64,000 bases of DNA, from positions 1 to 64,000 of the forward strand of contig CAZYGI010000018.1 in assembly GCA_964647255.1 (NCBI GenBank), written 5' to 3'. How positions within the stretch are numbered: the stretch's first letter is position 1; each line of letters opens with the position of its first letter. The translations under genes were made by a program, and so were the position numbers. This document shows positions 33,352 through 42,060 of this stretch, piece after piece. A model generated the notes under the pieces. That model saw only the letters and a program-made list of their open reading frames with translations, ran no database searches and was not told the origin of the DNA. This stretch comes from CAWJEL01 sp964647255 (GTDB taxonomy: Bacteria > Chloroflexota > Anaerolineae > CG2-30-64-16).

Positions 33352-34881
33352 TCAGACTGCCGCTGGCGTCTCGGTGGCCGTCGCCAGCTCCATGATTCTC
33401 TCTTCGGTCGCTTCCGCACGGTCCAGGAACCCGCGCACCCGGCCGCCGGCCATCACCATGATCCGGTCGCTCATCCCCAGGATCTCGGGCAGCTCCGAGC
33501 TAACCATCAAGATGGCGACCCCTTGCTTGGCGAGGTTATTGATCATCCGGTAGATCTCGACCTTGGCGCCGACATCAATGCCGCGCGTCGGCTCGTCGAA
33601 GATCAGCACCTTGGGTTCGATGGCCAGCCATTTGCTCAACACCACCTTTTGTTGCGTCCCGCCCGACAAATTGATAGCCAACTGGTCCTGGCTGGACGCC
33701 TTGATCGCGATGTTGGTGATGAATTTCTGGGCCAGCGCCGTTTCCTTGCGCCGGCTCGTGACGAGCCCACGGGTCAGGCGGTTCAGCACCGAGAGGGTGA
33801 TGTTTTCGCGCACGGTCATCAGCAGACAAAGGCCTTGCTGCTTGCGATCCTCGGTCAGCAGGCCGATGCCGTGGCGCAGCGCGGCCTGGGGCGAATTGAT
33901 GCGCGCGGGTTTGCCCTGAACCATAATCTTGCCGCTGTCAATGGGGTCGGCGCCGAACACGGCGCGCACCAGTTCCGTGCGGCCTGCGCCTACCAGGCCG
34001 GCGATGCCCAGCACCTCGCCCGCATAGGCTGAGAAGCTGATGTCGCGCAGCCGGGCGCCCTGGCTCAGCCCTTGCACGTTCAGCACCTCTGCGCCTCGTT
34101 GGACGACCTCCTTCGGGAATTTCTCGGAGAGGTCGCGGCCCACCATCAGGCGGATCAGCTTGTCAACGTTCAGCTCGCTGGACGGCAGGGTGGCGATGGA
34201 GCGGCCATCGCGCAGCACGGTCACGCGGTCGCTGATCTGGAACGTCTCTTCCAGGTGATGGCTGATGTAGATGATGGAGACGCCGTTGGCGCGCAACTCG
34301 CGCACGATGGCGAAAAGGTCGTTGATCTCGTGAATGCTGAGCGATGAGGTGGGCTCATCCATGATGATCAGGCGAGCGTTTTGTTGCAACGCCTTGGCCA
34401 CCTCGACCATCTGCTGTTGTGCGACGCCGAGCCGGTTCACCAGCGTGCGCGGGTCAATGTCCAGGTGCAGCTTGGCCAGCAGCGCCCGCGCCTGTTCGTG
34501 CATCTGCGACGAGTTCAGGGCGATGCCGCGCGTCATCTCGTTTCCCAGGAAGATGTTCTCGGTCACTGAGAGGTAGGGCACCTGGTTCAGTTCCTGGTAG
34601 ATGGTCGCAATGCCGGCGTCCTGCGCCTGGCGCGGGTTGGTGAAATTGACCGACTTGCCCTGGAAGATCACCTCGCCGGCATCGAGCGAGTACACGCCCG
34701 CCAGGATCTTCATCAGGGTGGATTTGCCCGCGCCGTTCTCGCCCACCAGCACATGGACTTCGCCGCGGCGCACGTCGAAGTTCACGTCCGACAGGGCCAG
34801 CACGCCGGGGAAGCGCTTGGTGATCCCCCGCATCTCGAGCAGAAGGGGTTGTTCAGATGGAGGCGTGGCGGTTGTGCTCAA
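33352..34881 (-). CDS. Sugar ABC transporter double ATPase (RbsA type)
   Basis: 509 residues with two ABC domains. First: Walker A GENGAGKST, signature LGVAQQQMVEVAKAL, Walker B LIIMDEPTSSL. Second: degenerate Walker A GLVGAGRTE and signature LSGGTQQKVVLSKWL, Walker B LIFDEPTRGID. This asymmetry is standard for RbsA/MglA/XylG. The apparent start is TTG 34881 without a good ribosome site; no in-frame ATG or GTG is better placed. First gene of ATPase-permease-binding protein, behind the promoter at 35003-35031 and the GTGCA array. Confidence 0.9.
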   Translation of the reverse strand: MSTTATPPSEQPLLLEMRGITKRFPGVLALSDVNFDVRRGEVHVLVGENGAGKSTLMKILAGVYSLDAGEVIFQGKSVNFTNPRQAQDAGIATIYQELNQVPYLSVTENIFLGNEMTRGIALNSSQMHEQARALLAKLHLDIDPRTLVNRLGVAQQQMVEVAKALQQNARLIIMDEPTSSLSIHEINDLFAIVRELRANGVSIIYISHHLEETFQISDRVTVLRDGRSIATLPSSELNVDKLIRLMVGRDLSEKFPKEVVQRGAEVLNVQGLSQGARLRDISFSAYAGEVLGIAGLVGAGRTELVRAVFGADPIDSGKIMVQGKPARINSPQAALRHGIGLLTEDRKQQGLCLLMTVRENITLSVLNRLTRGLVTSRRKETALAQKFITNIAIKASSQDQLAINLSGGTQQKVVLSKWLAIEPKVLIFDEPTRGIDVGAKVEIYRMINNLAKQGVAILMVSSELPEILGMSDRIMVMAGGRVRGFLDRAEATEERIMELATATETPAAV

Positions 34882-35002
34882 GGTTGTTCACCATGTGAAA
34901 GTCCCAACGGTTTTCGCTCTGATCAGAATGACATGCGTTTATGGTCAAAATGAATCGGGCACGCGTGGACCGAGGAAAACGTCATCCCGGCTGTTCGATG
35001 CT

Positions 35003-35031
35003 ATCATATTTGAGAGGTGACGCCGAATCAA
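35003..35031 (-). promoter_or_regulatory. Promoter of the sugar ABC operon (34881 downwards)
   Basis: Minus strand TTGATT (35026-35031), 17-base spacer, TATGAT (35003-35008). Leader of about 115 bases to the TTG start. Confidence 0.6.
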
Positions 35032-35050
35032 TATCCGCGACGCAGCAGCG

Positions 35051-35098
35051 GTGCAGCGGTGGCGCAGGGGGAGTGCAGGGCAGTGCAACAGGAGTGCA
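35051..35098 (-). promoter_or_regulatory. Helically phased GTGCA motifs upstream of the promoter
   Basis: Four GTGCA pentamers (TGCAC on the transcribed orientation) begin at 35051, 35073, 35083 and 35094, that is 22, 10 and 11 bases apart, all on one face of the helix. They lie about 20-67 bases upstream of the -35 box. The last three share the longer form AGTGCA. This geometry fits cooperative activator binding. Motifs are seen; the regulator is inferred. Confidence 0.5.
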
Positions 35099-35214
35099 GC
35101 GGGGTTTCTGCCGGCCAGATCGGTGTCTGCGCGGCTGTCGAGGCATGGAAGCGATCCAAAGGCACAGATCAGATCGGTCAGGTGAATCTACGGCATCTGC
35201 GTTTTATTCCCGGT

Positions 35215-37089
35215 TTACCGCCGGCTGCGCACCAGCAGGTCGGTCAGCATCTCGATGGAGTCTTTGAGGTCATAGAAATACTGCCGTCGGCTGATGTTGA
35301 GCACATGCAGGATCTGATCCACCGCTTGTTCCTCGATATAGGTCAGGCGCAGGATGCGGTGCGTGCGATTGCCGCGCGACGGATCGTGGTTTTCCTGCGG
35401 TTTGAGGCCCTCCATCGTGCGCAGGAGCAGGTTGCGCAGCGCTTCCCCGCGCGCGCCCGCGGTCCGCTCCGGGCTGGCGCCCTGGCTGGACAGCGCCCAT
35501 TCGGCCAGCGGCAGGCGGCCGAGGTACAGGTCGTCCCAGAGGTGGCGCAGCGCGTCGCGCACCTGGCGCACCAGCCACCCGTTCTCCAGCAGCCAGGCGT
35601 CCTCCAGGCTCGGGGCCAACGGGCCGGTCAGCGTTTCGAGCGTTTTGACGGTGCTCTCTTTGAGCGAGCCGATGCCGGGGCCCTGGAGTTCGACGACGCC
35701 GATGCAATGGTCGTTGTTGAACACCGGCACGGCCAGCGCGGCCTGCACCTCCGGGCTCATGGGGAGGACGCGCTGGTAGCCCGAGCGCGTCAGGTCCTGG
35801 AGCAGGACGGCGGTGTTGGTGTCGCGCGCTTCGCTGACGATCCGGCTCTTGCCCAACGCAACATCCCGTGGCGCCGGGCTACCTTTGTCCCCCGGGAGGA
35901 TCGGCTGCGGCACCAGGTCGCCGGTCTCGCGATCCACCAGGTAGAAGCGCACGAGCGCGGTTCCGGTGAGCTTTTCGATCTTCTGGGCCAGCTTGCCCAG
36001 GATGTCGCTGAGATACTGGCCGGCGGAGATCGTCTGCGTCGCCTCGACCTGCACCGCGTTCTTGCGGGCGCGCGTGCGGTCGGTGTCTATGATTACGGCC
36101 AGGATGATGACGATCGCGGTGATCACGTCGCGCGACCAGGACGGCGCGCTGAGCATGATCATGCCGCTGGGGATGATCGTCAGGATGAACACGCCGAGCA
36201 GCGTGCCCCACACGCTGCCGACGCCACCGGTCAGGCTGGTGCCGCCGATGATCGTCGCCGCGACGGAGGTGAACTGGTAGCCTTCGCCGTAGGAATAGAT
36301 CGCAGCGTTGAGGTTCGAGATCAGCAGGGTGCCGGTCAGCGCGGCCATCAGCCCGCTGAACGCGTAGAACAGGATGCGGTAGCGGACGATGTCAATGCCG
36401 GCCAGCCGCGCGGCCGTCTCGTTGCCGCCGATGGCGTGGCAGTAGCGGCCGATCTTGGTGCGGCGCAGGAGGTAGGCCGCGACGAGGTAGATCGCGAGCA
36501 TCAGCAGGAAGGGCGCGGGCAGGAACCCGATCTTTCCCTCGGACATCCAGCGGAACTGCGTCGGGAGGCCGTACATGATCGCGCCGGAGATGCCGATGGT
36601 GATGCCGCGCAGCCCCAGCATGGTCGCCAGCGTGACGATGAACGCCGGGATCTGGCGGCTGGTGATGAGCCAACCCTGCGCCGCGCCGATCGCCGCGCCG
36701 ATCGCCCAACTGATCAGGATCGCGATGTAGCTCAGGTTCCCATCAAGCGGCGGGATAGGCCCCAGCCCGCGCTTCATCAGCCAGGCGGAAATCAGCGCGG
36801 TCAGGGCGATCACCGAGCTCACCGACAGGTCAATGCCGCCGGCGATCATCACGACCGTCTGCCCGATGGCGACAATGCCGACGGTGAGAGCGACGTTTTT
36901 CGCCAGGAAGATCAGGTTGGTGGGCTGGCGGAACGGCGCTGAGACCGCGGCGAACACGACGACCAGGAGCGCCAGCCCGACGACCGCGCCGACGCGCTCC
37001 AGCGCCAGGACGCCCGTGCGCGGGCGAAACAGCCGCCGGAGCGTGCTCCGCCAGTCAGCCAGCCGCGCCGCGACGTCGGGCCGTTTCAT
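35215..37089 (-). CDS. RbsC-type sugar permease fused to GAF and helix-turn-helix domains
   Basis: 624 residues in one uninterrupted frame. Residues 1 to about 340 are a complete RbsC permease (GQTVVMIAGGIDLSVSSVIA quoted in part, CHAIGGNETAARLAGID, TIIGGTSLTGGVGSVWGT, last helix to AVIIDTDR). Residues about 355-500 form a GAF-like sensory domain (ISAGQYLSDILGKLAQKIEK, VRFYLVDRETGDL, ALAVPVFNNDHCIGVVELQG). After a linker, residues 572-624 carry a sigma-region-4-like HTH (HRILRLTYIEEQAVDQILHV, then ISRRQYFYDLKDSIE), of the sort ending GAF transcription regulators in Chloroflexota. It follows the ATPase gene with an ATGA overlap. It may report transport state directly to DNA; that role is inference, the architecture is seen. 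Confidence 0.88.
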   Translation of the reverse strand: MKRPDVAARLADWRSTLRRLFRPRTGVLALERVGAVVGLALLVVVFAAVSAPFRQPTNLIFLAKNVALTVGIVAIGQTVVMIAGGIDLSVSSVIALTALISAWLMKRGLGPIPPLDGNLSYIAILISWAIGAAIGAAQGWLITSRQIPAFIVTLATMLGLRGITIGISGAIMYGLPTQFRWMSEGKIGFLPAPFLLMLAIYLVAAYLLRRTKIGRYCHAIGGNETAARLAGIDIVRYRILFYAFSGLMAALTGTLLISNLNAAIYSYGEGYQFTSVAATIIGGTSLTGGVGSVWGTLLGVFILTIIPSGMIMLSAPSWSRDVITAIVIILAVIIDTDRTRARKNAVQVEATQTISAGQYLSDILGKLAQKIEKLTGTALVRFYLVDRETGDLVPQPILPGDKGSPAPRDVALGKSRIVSEARDTNTAVLLQDLTRSGYQRVLPMSPEVQAALAVPVFNNDHCIGVVELQGPGIGSLKESTVKTLETLTGPLAPSLEDAWLLENGWLVRQVRDALRHLWDDLYLGRLPLAEWALSSQGASPERTAGARGEALRNLLLRTMEGLKPQENHDPSRGNRTHRILRLTYIEEQAVDQILHVLNISRRQYFYDLKDSIEMLTDLLVRSRR

Positions 37090-38636
37090 GGCAGCGCCCC
37101 CGTGTTCTCCAGCGCCATGATCTCCGCGGGCGAAGTCTCGTCGCGGTTGACGATGCCGACGAGCCGGCCGCCGCGCAGCACCGCGATGCGGTCGGCCAGG
37201 CCCATGATCTCCTGCAAGTTCGCGCTCACCACCACCAGGCCTGAGCCGCGACGCGCCAGGTCGTTCATCAGCCGGTAGAGCTCCGCCCGCGCGCCGACGT
37301 CAATTCCGCGCGAAGGCTCGTCAAGCAGCAGCACGCGGCACTGGCTCGCCAGCCAGCGCGAGAGCACGACCTTCTGCTGCGTGCCGCCGGAGAGGAAGAG
37401 CGCCTGCCGCGCCAGGTTGTCCGGCCGGATGTTGAGCCGCCGTGCGTAATGCTGGACGACGTTCTCCTCCACCTGCTCGTTGATCACGGGGCCCGGGTTG
37501 AGCTCCTCCAGCGTCGCCAGGGTCATGTTCTCCTGGGCGTTCATCTCCAGCACCAGCCCTTGCTCCTGGCGATCCTCGGTGACCAGGCCGATGCCGTGGC
37601 TGATCGCGTCCTGGGGCGAGGCGATGCGGACCGGCTGCCCGTCCAGGTAGATCGCGCCGGACGAAATCGGCGCCGCGCCGAAGACCGCGGCCAGGAGGGC
37701 CGTGCCCCCGCTGCCCACCAGCCCGGTGATGCCGAGGATCTCGCCCGCGTGGACGCTCAGGGTGACATCCTGGATGCCGCTCTCCGTGCTGATTCCCTCC
37801 AGGCGCAGGATCTCCGGCCCGCCCGGCGTCCGGGTGCGGGTGAACTCATCGTCCGCCGGCCGGCCGACGATCATACGGATCAGGTCGGCGCGCGTGGTCT
37901 CATTGATGGCGAGCGTGGCGATCTTGCGGCCGTCGCGCAGGATCGTGGTGCGGTCGCCGATCTGCATCGTCTCTTCCAGGCGGTGGGTGACGTAGAGGAT
38001 GCCGATCCCCTGGCTGCGCAGGCTGCGGATGACGCTGAAGAGCTGCGACACCTCAGGCTGCGAGAGCATGGCCGTCGGCTCGTCCATGATCACCAGGTCG
38101 GCGGCGAGGTGCAGGGCGCGGGCGATGGCGACCATTTGCTGCTCAGCGAGGCTGAGGACGGCCACGGGCGAGTAGGGATCGAGCGCCAGGTTCAGCCGGT
38201 CGAACAGCGCCAGCGTGTTCGCGATCAGCCGCTCCTCATCAATGCCGAACCAGGGGCCGCGCCGCGGCTCGTTCCCCAGGTTGATGTTCTCCGCCACGGT
38301 CATGGCCGGGATCAGGTTGGGCTCCTGGTAGATCACGCTGATCCCCGCGCGTTGCGCGTCGCCGGGGTTCTCGAAGCGGGCCGGCTGGCCCTTGAAGATG
38401 AGCTGTCCCGCGTCGGGCGGGTAGACGCCGCCGAGGATCTTGATCAGGGTGGACTTGCCTGCGCCGTTTTCGCCCAGCAAGATGTGGACTTCGCCGGCAC
38501 GGACATCGAAGTCTACTGCGTCCAGCGCCAGGACGCCGGGGAAGTGTTTGGCGATGCCGCGCAGCTCCAGCAGGAGCGGCTTTTCTTCCTGCGGCGGCGC
38601 GGGCGAAGTCGTAGCAGTCGTCACGATCAGGGCCAT
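37086..38636 (-). CDS. Sugar ABC transporter double ATPase (RbsA type), second copy
   Basis: 516 residues, two ABC domains: Walker A GENGAGKST, signature LSLAEQQMVAIARAL, Walker B VIMDEPTAML; second domain GLVGSGGTA, LSGGTQQKVVLSRWL, LLLDEPSRGID. Full RbsA length. ATG 38636 preferred to the upstream in-frame start at 38711; the ribosome site is poor. The stop overlaps the start of the permease-GAF-HTH gene by four bases (ATGA), so the fused permease is made together with this ATPase. No binding protein follows directly; the double binding lipoprotein downstream may serve both permeases. Confidence 0.9.
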   Translation of the reverse strand: MALIVTTATTSPAPPQEEKPLLLELRGIAKHFPGVLALDAVDFDVRAGEVHILLGENGAGKSTLIKILGGVYPPDAGQLIFKGQPARFENPGDAQRAGISVIYQEPNLIPAMTVAENINLGNEPRRGPWFGIDEERLIANTLALFDRLNLALDPYSPVAVLSLAEQQMVAIARALHLAADLVIMDEPTAMLSQPEVSQLFSVIRSLRSQGIGILYVTHRLEETMQIGDRTTILRDGRKIATLAINETTRADLIRMIVGRPADDEFTRTRTPGGPEILRLEGISTESGIQDVTLSVHAGEILGITGLVGSGGTALLAAVFGAAPISSGAIYLDGQPVRIASPQDAISHGIGLVTEDRQEQGLVLEMNAQENMTLATLEELNPGPVINEQVEENVVQHYARRLNIRPDNLARQALFLSGGTQQKVVLSRWLASQCRVLLLDEPSRGIDVGARAELYRLMNDLARRGSGLVVVSANLQEIMGLADRIAVLRGGRLVGIVNRDETSPAEIMALENTGALP

Positions 38637-38667
38637 CTTGCAAACGTGAGGCGTCGAGTGCGGCTGT

Positions 38668-38695
38668 ATTATATGCGGCCCGGCCGCGCGCGCAA
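38668..38695 (-). promoter_or_regulatory. Promoter of the ATPase/permease-GAF-HTH pair
   Basis: Minus strand TTGCGC (38690-38695), 16-base spacer, perfect TATAAT (38668-38673), about 30 bases upstream of ATG 38636. Confidence 0.5.
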
Positions 38696-38759
38696 AGTCG
38701 GCGCGAGACAATCGGTGGGCGCAAGGGATGCTGCGCTTCGTGGGTGGTTTAACTTGGAG

Positions 38760-38940
38760 GCGTGAGCATCCTGGGCGGAGGTATCATGGCCCTGGTGGCC
38801 GCTGTACCGCATCAAAACACTGCGAGCATCCTGAGCGGAGCACCGCAGTGCGGAGTCGAAGGGTGCGGCGCGGCTTAACCGGCCGCTCCACTCCTTCGAC
38901 TCCGCTCCGCTTCAGCGTTTCATGCAACCCGCGATGGAGG
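38760..38940. repeat. Dispersed GCATCCTGAGCGGAG repeat cluster
   Basis: Copies include GAGCATCCTGGGCGGAGG (38764), GAGCATCCTGAGCGGAGC (38823), GGAGTCGAAGG (38851) and, inverted, CTCCTTCGACTCCGCTC (38890). Together the 38823-38911 part can fold back on itself. Related copies lie at 12007, 55279 and 63654. No gene in 38737-39026. Confidence 0.7.
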
Positions 38941-38944
38941 CGGA

Positions 38945-38972
38945 TTGACGGTCGTCGCCATTTGAGTATACT
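38945..38972 (+). promoter_or_regulatory. Promoter of the YesN/YesM/binding-protein operon
   Basis: TTGACG (38945-38950), 16-base spacer, TATACT (38967-38972); about 48 bases of leader before ATG 39027. Confidence 0.65.
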
Positions 38973-39026
38973 TGACTCGCTGCGATTTCGCACATCCCCC
39001 CTGTTTGCGCTCAAAGAGGAGCGGCT

Positions 39027-40607
39027 ATGCCGTACAAGGTCTTTCTGGTTGAAGATGAGATCGTCACCCGCGAGGGGATCCGCGACAACGTGGACTGGCA
39101 AGCCCACGGCTTCGAGTTCTGCGGCGAAGCCCCCGATGGCGAGCTGGCCCTGCCTCTCCTGCAAGCGGCCAGGCCCGAGGTGCTGATTACGGATATCCGG
39201 ATGCCGTTCATGGACGGCTTGCAGCTCAGCCGGATCGTCCGGGATCGCCTGCCTGCCACCAAGATCATCATCCTCAGCGGCCACGACGAGTTTGAATATG
39301 CCCAGAAAGCTATCAAGTTGGGCGTGTTCGAGTATCTTCTTAAGCCTGTTTCCCCACAAGATCTGCACGATGCCCTCCGTAAGGTCGCCGCGGCGTTGGC
39401 GGAGGAACAGAGTGAGCAACAGGCGCTGCATAAGTTGCAGGAGCAGGTCGCCGAGAATCGCGCCGCGCTCAGAGAGAGACTGCTGCTCAAGATCATCACG
39501 GGCGCCGCCTCTCCGGCCGACGCGATTGAGAGAAGCGGCCTGCTGGGCATGGATCTTGTCGCCCGCTGCTATCTCGTCGTCGCGATCCGGGTTGAACCCG
39601 CCGATGGCGCGTCTCTTGATTTTGCCGCCTACCAGCGAGCCCAGCAACTCGTGTCCGGCGTTGCGGAGGCCAACCCGGATGCTTTCCCGCTGAAAAAAGA
39701 CCTGGATGAGTTGGTGTTGGTGTTGAAAGGCAACTCGCCGGAAAATCTTTTTGAGGAGCGGGATCTGCTCCTGGAACGGATGCGGCAAGCGGTGAAGGCG
39801 ATCGGATGCAAGTTGATCGTCGGGTCGGGCACGCCGCAGAAACATATCAGCGACATCTGCCAGTCTTTCATAGACGCCACGGACGACCTCCAGGCCGCGG
39901 TGGATGGGCGCCCAAACGCCGCCCAGGCGGGCTTCAACAAGGCCGAGCTCCTGCGGGTGGACAGGTCCGGCGTCGAGGAGTACCTGAAGGTCGGCGTCGC
40001 GGAGGGCTTCGATGCGTTTTTTGAGACCCTGGTGCGTCCGCAGGGCGAAAGGGCGCTCGTCTCGCCGGCTGTCAGGGCCTTTATCTTCACGAACATCGTC
40101 CTGGCCACGGCCCGGTTCGTGGACGAGCTGGGCGGGGACGTTGCCGCGGTGATCCCGGAGCTTGATCAGTTGGATGCGGTGCTTGCCGGCCTGGATACGG
40201 TCGAACATCTGCGCACACGATCCAGCGCCCTCCTGCTCCGCGCACTGACGTTCCGGGACAGCCGGGCGGCAAATCCTTACACGGGGCTGATCAAACAAGC
40301 TCAGGCGTACATTGACCGCCGCTACATGGATCCTGAGTTGTCGCTCAGCGCCGTGGCCGCGGAGGTCAGCCTCAGCGCATGCCATTTCAGCGCGGTGTTC
40401 AGCCAGGAAACCGGCCGCACTTTCAAAGAGTACCTGACCGAAACTCGGATCAAGAAGGCCAAAGAGCTGCTGCGGACGACGCCGCTGAAGGCGGCCGAGA
40501 TCGGTTATCAGGTTGGGTACAATGACCCACATTATTTCAGCCACGTCTTTCGCAAGAACACCGGCCTGACGCCCCTGGAGTTCAAGTCGCAGGCGCAGAT
40601 GAGGTAG
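39027..40607 (+). CDS. YesN-like response regulator (receiver plus AraC DNA-binding domain)
   Basis: 526 residues. Receiver domain at the N-terminus (FLVEDEIVTREGI, phospho-acceptor Asp56 in ITDIRMPFMDG, KP pair in LLKPVSP), a middle region of about 280 residues typical of YesN proteins, and a C-terminal AraC/XylS double HTH (YIDRRYMDPELSLSAVAAEV, VGYNDPHYFSHVFRKNTG). Such regulators activate carbohydrate-importer genes. RBS GAGGAG. It is followed after 7 bases by its kinase and then a sugar-binding protein, so the likely target is the ytfQRT-yjfF importer just downstream. Confidence 0.93.
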   Translation: MPYKVFLVEDEIVTREGIRDNVDWQAHGFEFCGEAPDGELALPLLQAARPEVLITDIRMPFMDGLQLSRIVRDRLPATKIIILSGHDEFEYAQKAIKLGVFEYLLKPVSPQDLHDALRKVAAALAEEQSEQQALHKLQEQVAENRAALRERLLLKIITGAASPADAIERSGLLGMDLVARCYLVVAIRVEPADGASLDFAAYQRAQQLVSGVAEANPDAFPLKKDLDELVLVLKGNSPENLFEERDLLLERMRQAVKAIGCKLIVGSGTPQKHISDICQSFIDATDDLQAAVDGRPNAAQAGFNKAELLRVDRSGVEEYLKVGVAEGFDAFFETLVRPQGERALVSPAVRAFIFTNIVLATARFVDELGGDVAAVIPELDQLDAVLAGLDTVEHLRTRSSALLLRALTFRDSRAANPYTGLIKQAQAYIDRRYMDPELSLSAVAAEVSLSACHFSAVFSQETGRTFKEYLTETRIKKAKELLRTTPLKAAEIGYQVGYNDPHYFSHVFRKNTGLTPLEFKSQAQMR

Positions 40608-40614
40608 AAGGACA

Positions 40615-42060
40615 ATGAATCTGTCGGTCCGGGCAAAAATCTTGTTGTCGCTGTGCGCCGTGATCTTGATCATGAGCGTCACCAACATCCTCCTGGTGAT
40701 CCAGGCGCTAAACTACGGCCGCCAATATGACGCCATCATCGCCAATATCACGACCGCCAACAGTATCGGTGGGAACATTAAATCGGACATTGACACCGAG
40801 ATGTGGCGGATCGTGGCCGGCAAAATCGCGTTCACGGAAGGCAGGCAGTACGACATCATCAACGACGTGAACACCAAAGTGCGACAGATGCTGGAGAACA
40901 CCGACTCGCCGCGCGCCCGGATCAAGCTGGAGGGCATCCTGCGCACGATGCTCACGCTGACCTACCAGGTGAATCGGATGGGGCAGCAGATCGCCGGCGG
41001 CAGCACGACGGCTGAAAACGAGGCGGTCCTGGAGAACATCCGCTTCGTCTCCGGCGTGGTTGAGAACGTGGTTCAGGATTATATCCTGTTTGAGGTGCAG
41101 CGGACCAGTACGCAATACCAGCAGATGCGCGCAGCGCTTGCGCGCTGGGAGATCTTCTATTTCATCTTGATGTTCGGCGCTATCGCTTTTTCCGTCCTGG
41201 CTGCCTGGGGGATCTCCCGGAGCATTTACCTGCCGATCAAGAAACTTCACGACATGACCTCTCTCGTGACCAAGAATGATCTGCAGGCGCTGGTCACGCA
41301 CGGCAATGTGGATGAAATCACCGAGCTGGGCATGAGCTTCAACATCATGGTCGGCAGAGTCCGAGAGTTGTTGGATACCAAGGTCAAAGAGCAGGAGAAC
41401 CTGAAGAAGGCCGAGCTGCGGGCGTTGCAGGCCCAGATCAACCCGCATTTCCTCTACAACACCCTGGATACCATCATCTGGATGACGGAAGCCAAGAAGA
41501 CCGATCAGGTGATCGAGATCGTCCGAGCGCTGTCGAGCTTCTTTCGAATCAGCCTCAGCAAAGGTCGCGATTGGATCACCATTGGCGAGGAGCTCGAGCG
41601 CACCCGAAACTATCTGACCATTCAGAAGATGCGCTACCGGGACATCTTGGACTACCGGATCGAAGTAGACGACGGCGTTGTGAACAACACGGTCCTCAAG
41701 CTGGTCCTGCAGCCGCTGGTCGAAAACGCGCTGTATCACGGCATCAAGAACAAACGGCAAGGCGGCACGATTGTCGTGCGCGCACGGCCGTACAACGCGA
41801 ACGAGATCCTGCTTCAGGTCGAGGATGACGGGATCGGTTTCACGCCGGAGAAGTTGGCCCAGCTACGGGTGGAGCTGGCAGACGATTCGGGGGAGATCAA
41901 GCTGGAGAGCGGGTTTGGGATCGGCAACGTCAACCGGCGAATTCGTTTGTATTACGGCAAGCAGTACGGCGTTTCCATCACCAGCGAATACGGGACAGGC
42001 GCCTGTGTGTCACTCATTATCCCGGCGCGCCGTGATGAACCGGAAGGAAGCAACGCATGA
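40615..42060 (+). CDS. YesM-like sensor histidine kinase
   Basis: 481 residues. N-terminal helix (ILLSLCAVILIMSVTNILLV), an extracytoplasmic helical sensor region of about 150 residues, a second helix (YFILMFGAIAFSVLAAWGI), a HAMP domain, then the HisKA-like LytS/YesM domain with phospho-His281 in QINPHFLYNTLDTI. The ATPase domain follows, with LQPLVENALYHGI (N box) and GIGFTP and GFGIGNVNRR (G boxes). The extracytoplasmic domain probably contacts the binding protein encoded next, whose ATG overlaps this stop (ATGA). Confidence 0.93.
   Translation: MNLSVRAKILLSLCAVILIMSVTNILLVIQALNYGRQYDAIIANITTANSIGGNIKSDIDTEMWRIVAGKIAFTEGRQYDIINDVNTKVRQMLENTDSPRARIKLEGILRTMLTLTYQVNRMGQQIAGGSTTAENEAVLENIRFVSGVVENVVQDYILFEVQRTSTQYQQMRAALARWEIFYFILMFGAIAFSVLAAWGISRSIYLPIKKLHDMTSLVTKNDLQALVTHGNVDEITELGMSFNIMVGRVRELLDTKVKEQENLKKAELRALQAQINPHFLYNTLDTIIWMTEAKKTDQVIEIVRALSSFFRISLSKGRDWITIGEELERTRNYLTIQKMRYRDILDYRIEVDDGVVNNTVLKLVLQPLVENALYHGIKNKRQGGTIVVRARPYNANEILLQVEDDGIGFTPEKLAQLRVELADDSGEIKLESGFGIGNVNRRIRLYYGKQYGVSITSEYGTGACVSLIIPARRDEPEGSNA

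Larger units (their letters stand above)
34882..35214. other. 333-base regulatory gap between the two sugar-transporter gene pairs
   Basis: No gene. It holds the promoter and phased GTGCA motifs listed separately. The remainder (35100-35214 and 34882-35000) shows no terminator or other element I can support. Confidence 0.7.

Noticed and set aside
35030..35100. GTGCA cluster as a tandem-repeat array or CRISPR-like element
   Set aside because: Units are only five to six bases with differing flanks; the regular feature is helical spacing, so I treat it as a possible regulatory site.
38784..40688. Minus-strand open frame (634 codons) opposite the YesN gene
   Set aside because: Shadow; the plus strand has intact receiver and AraC domains.
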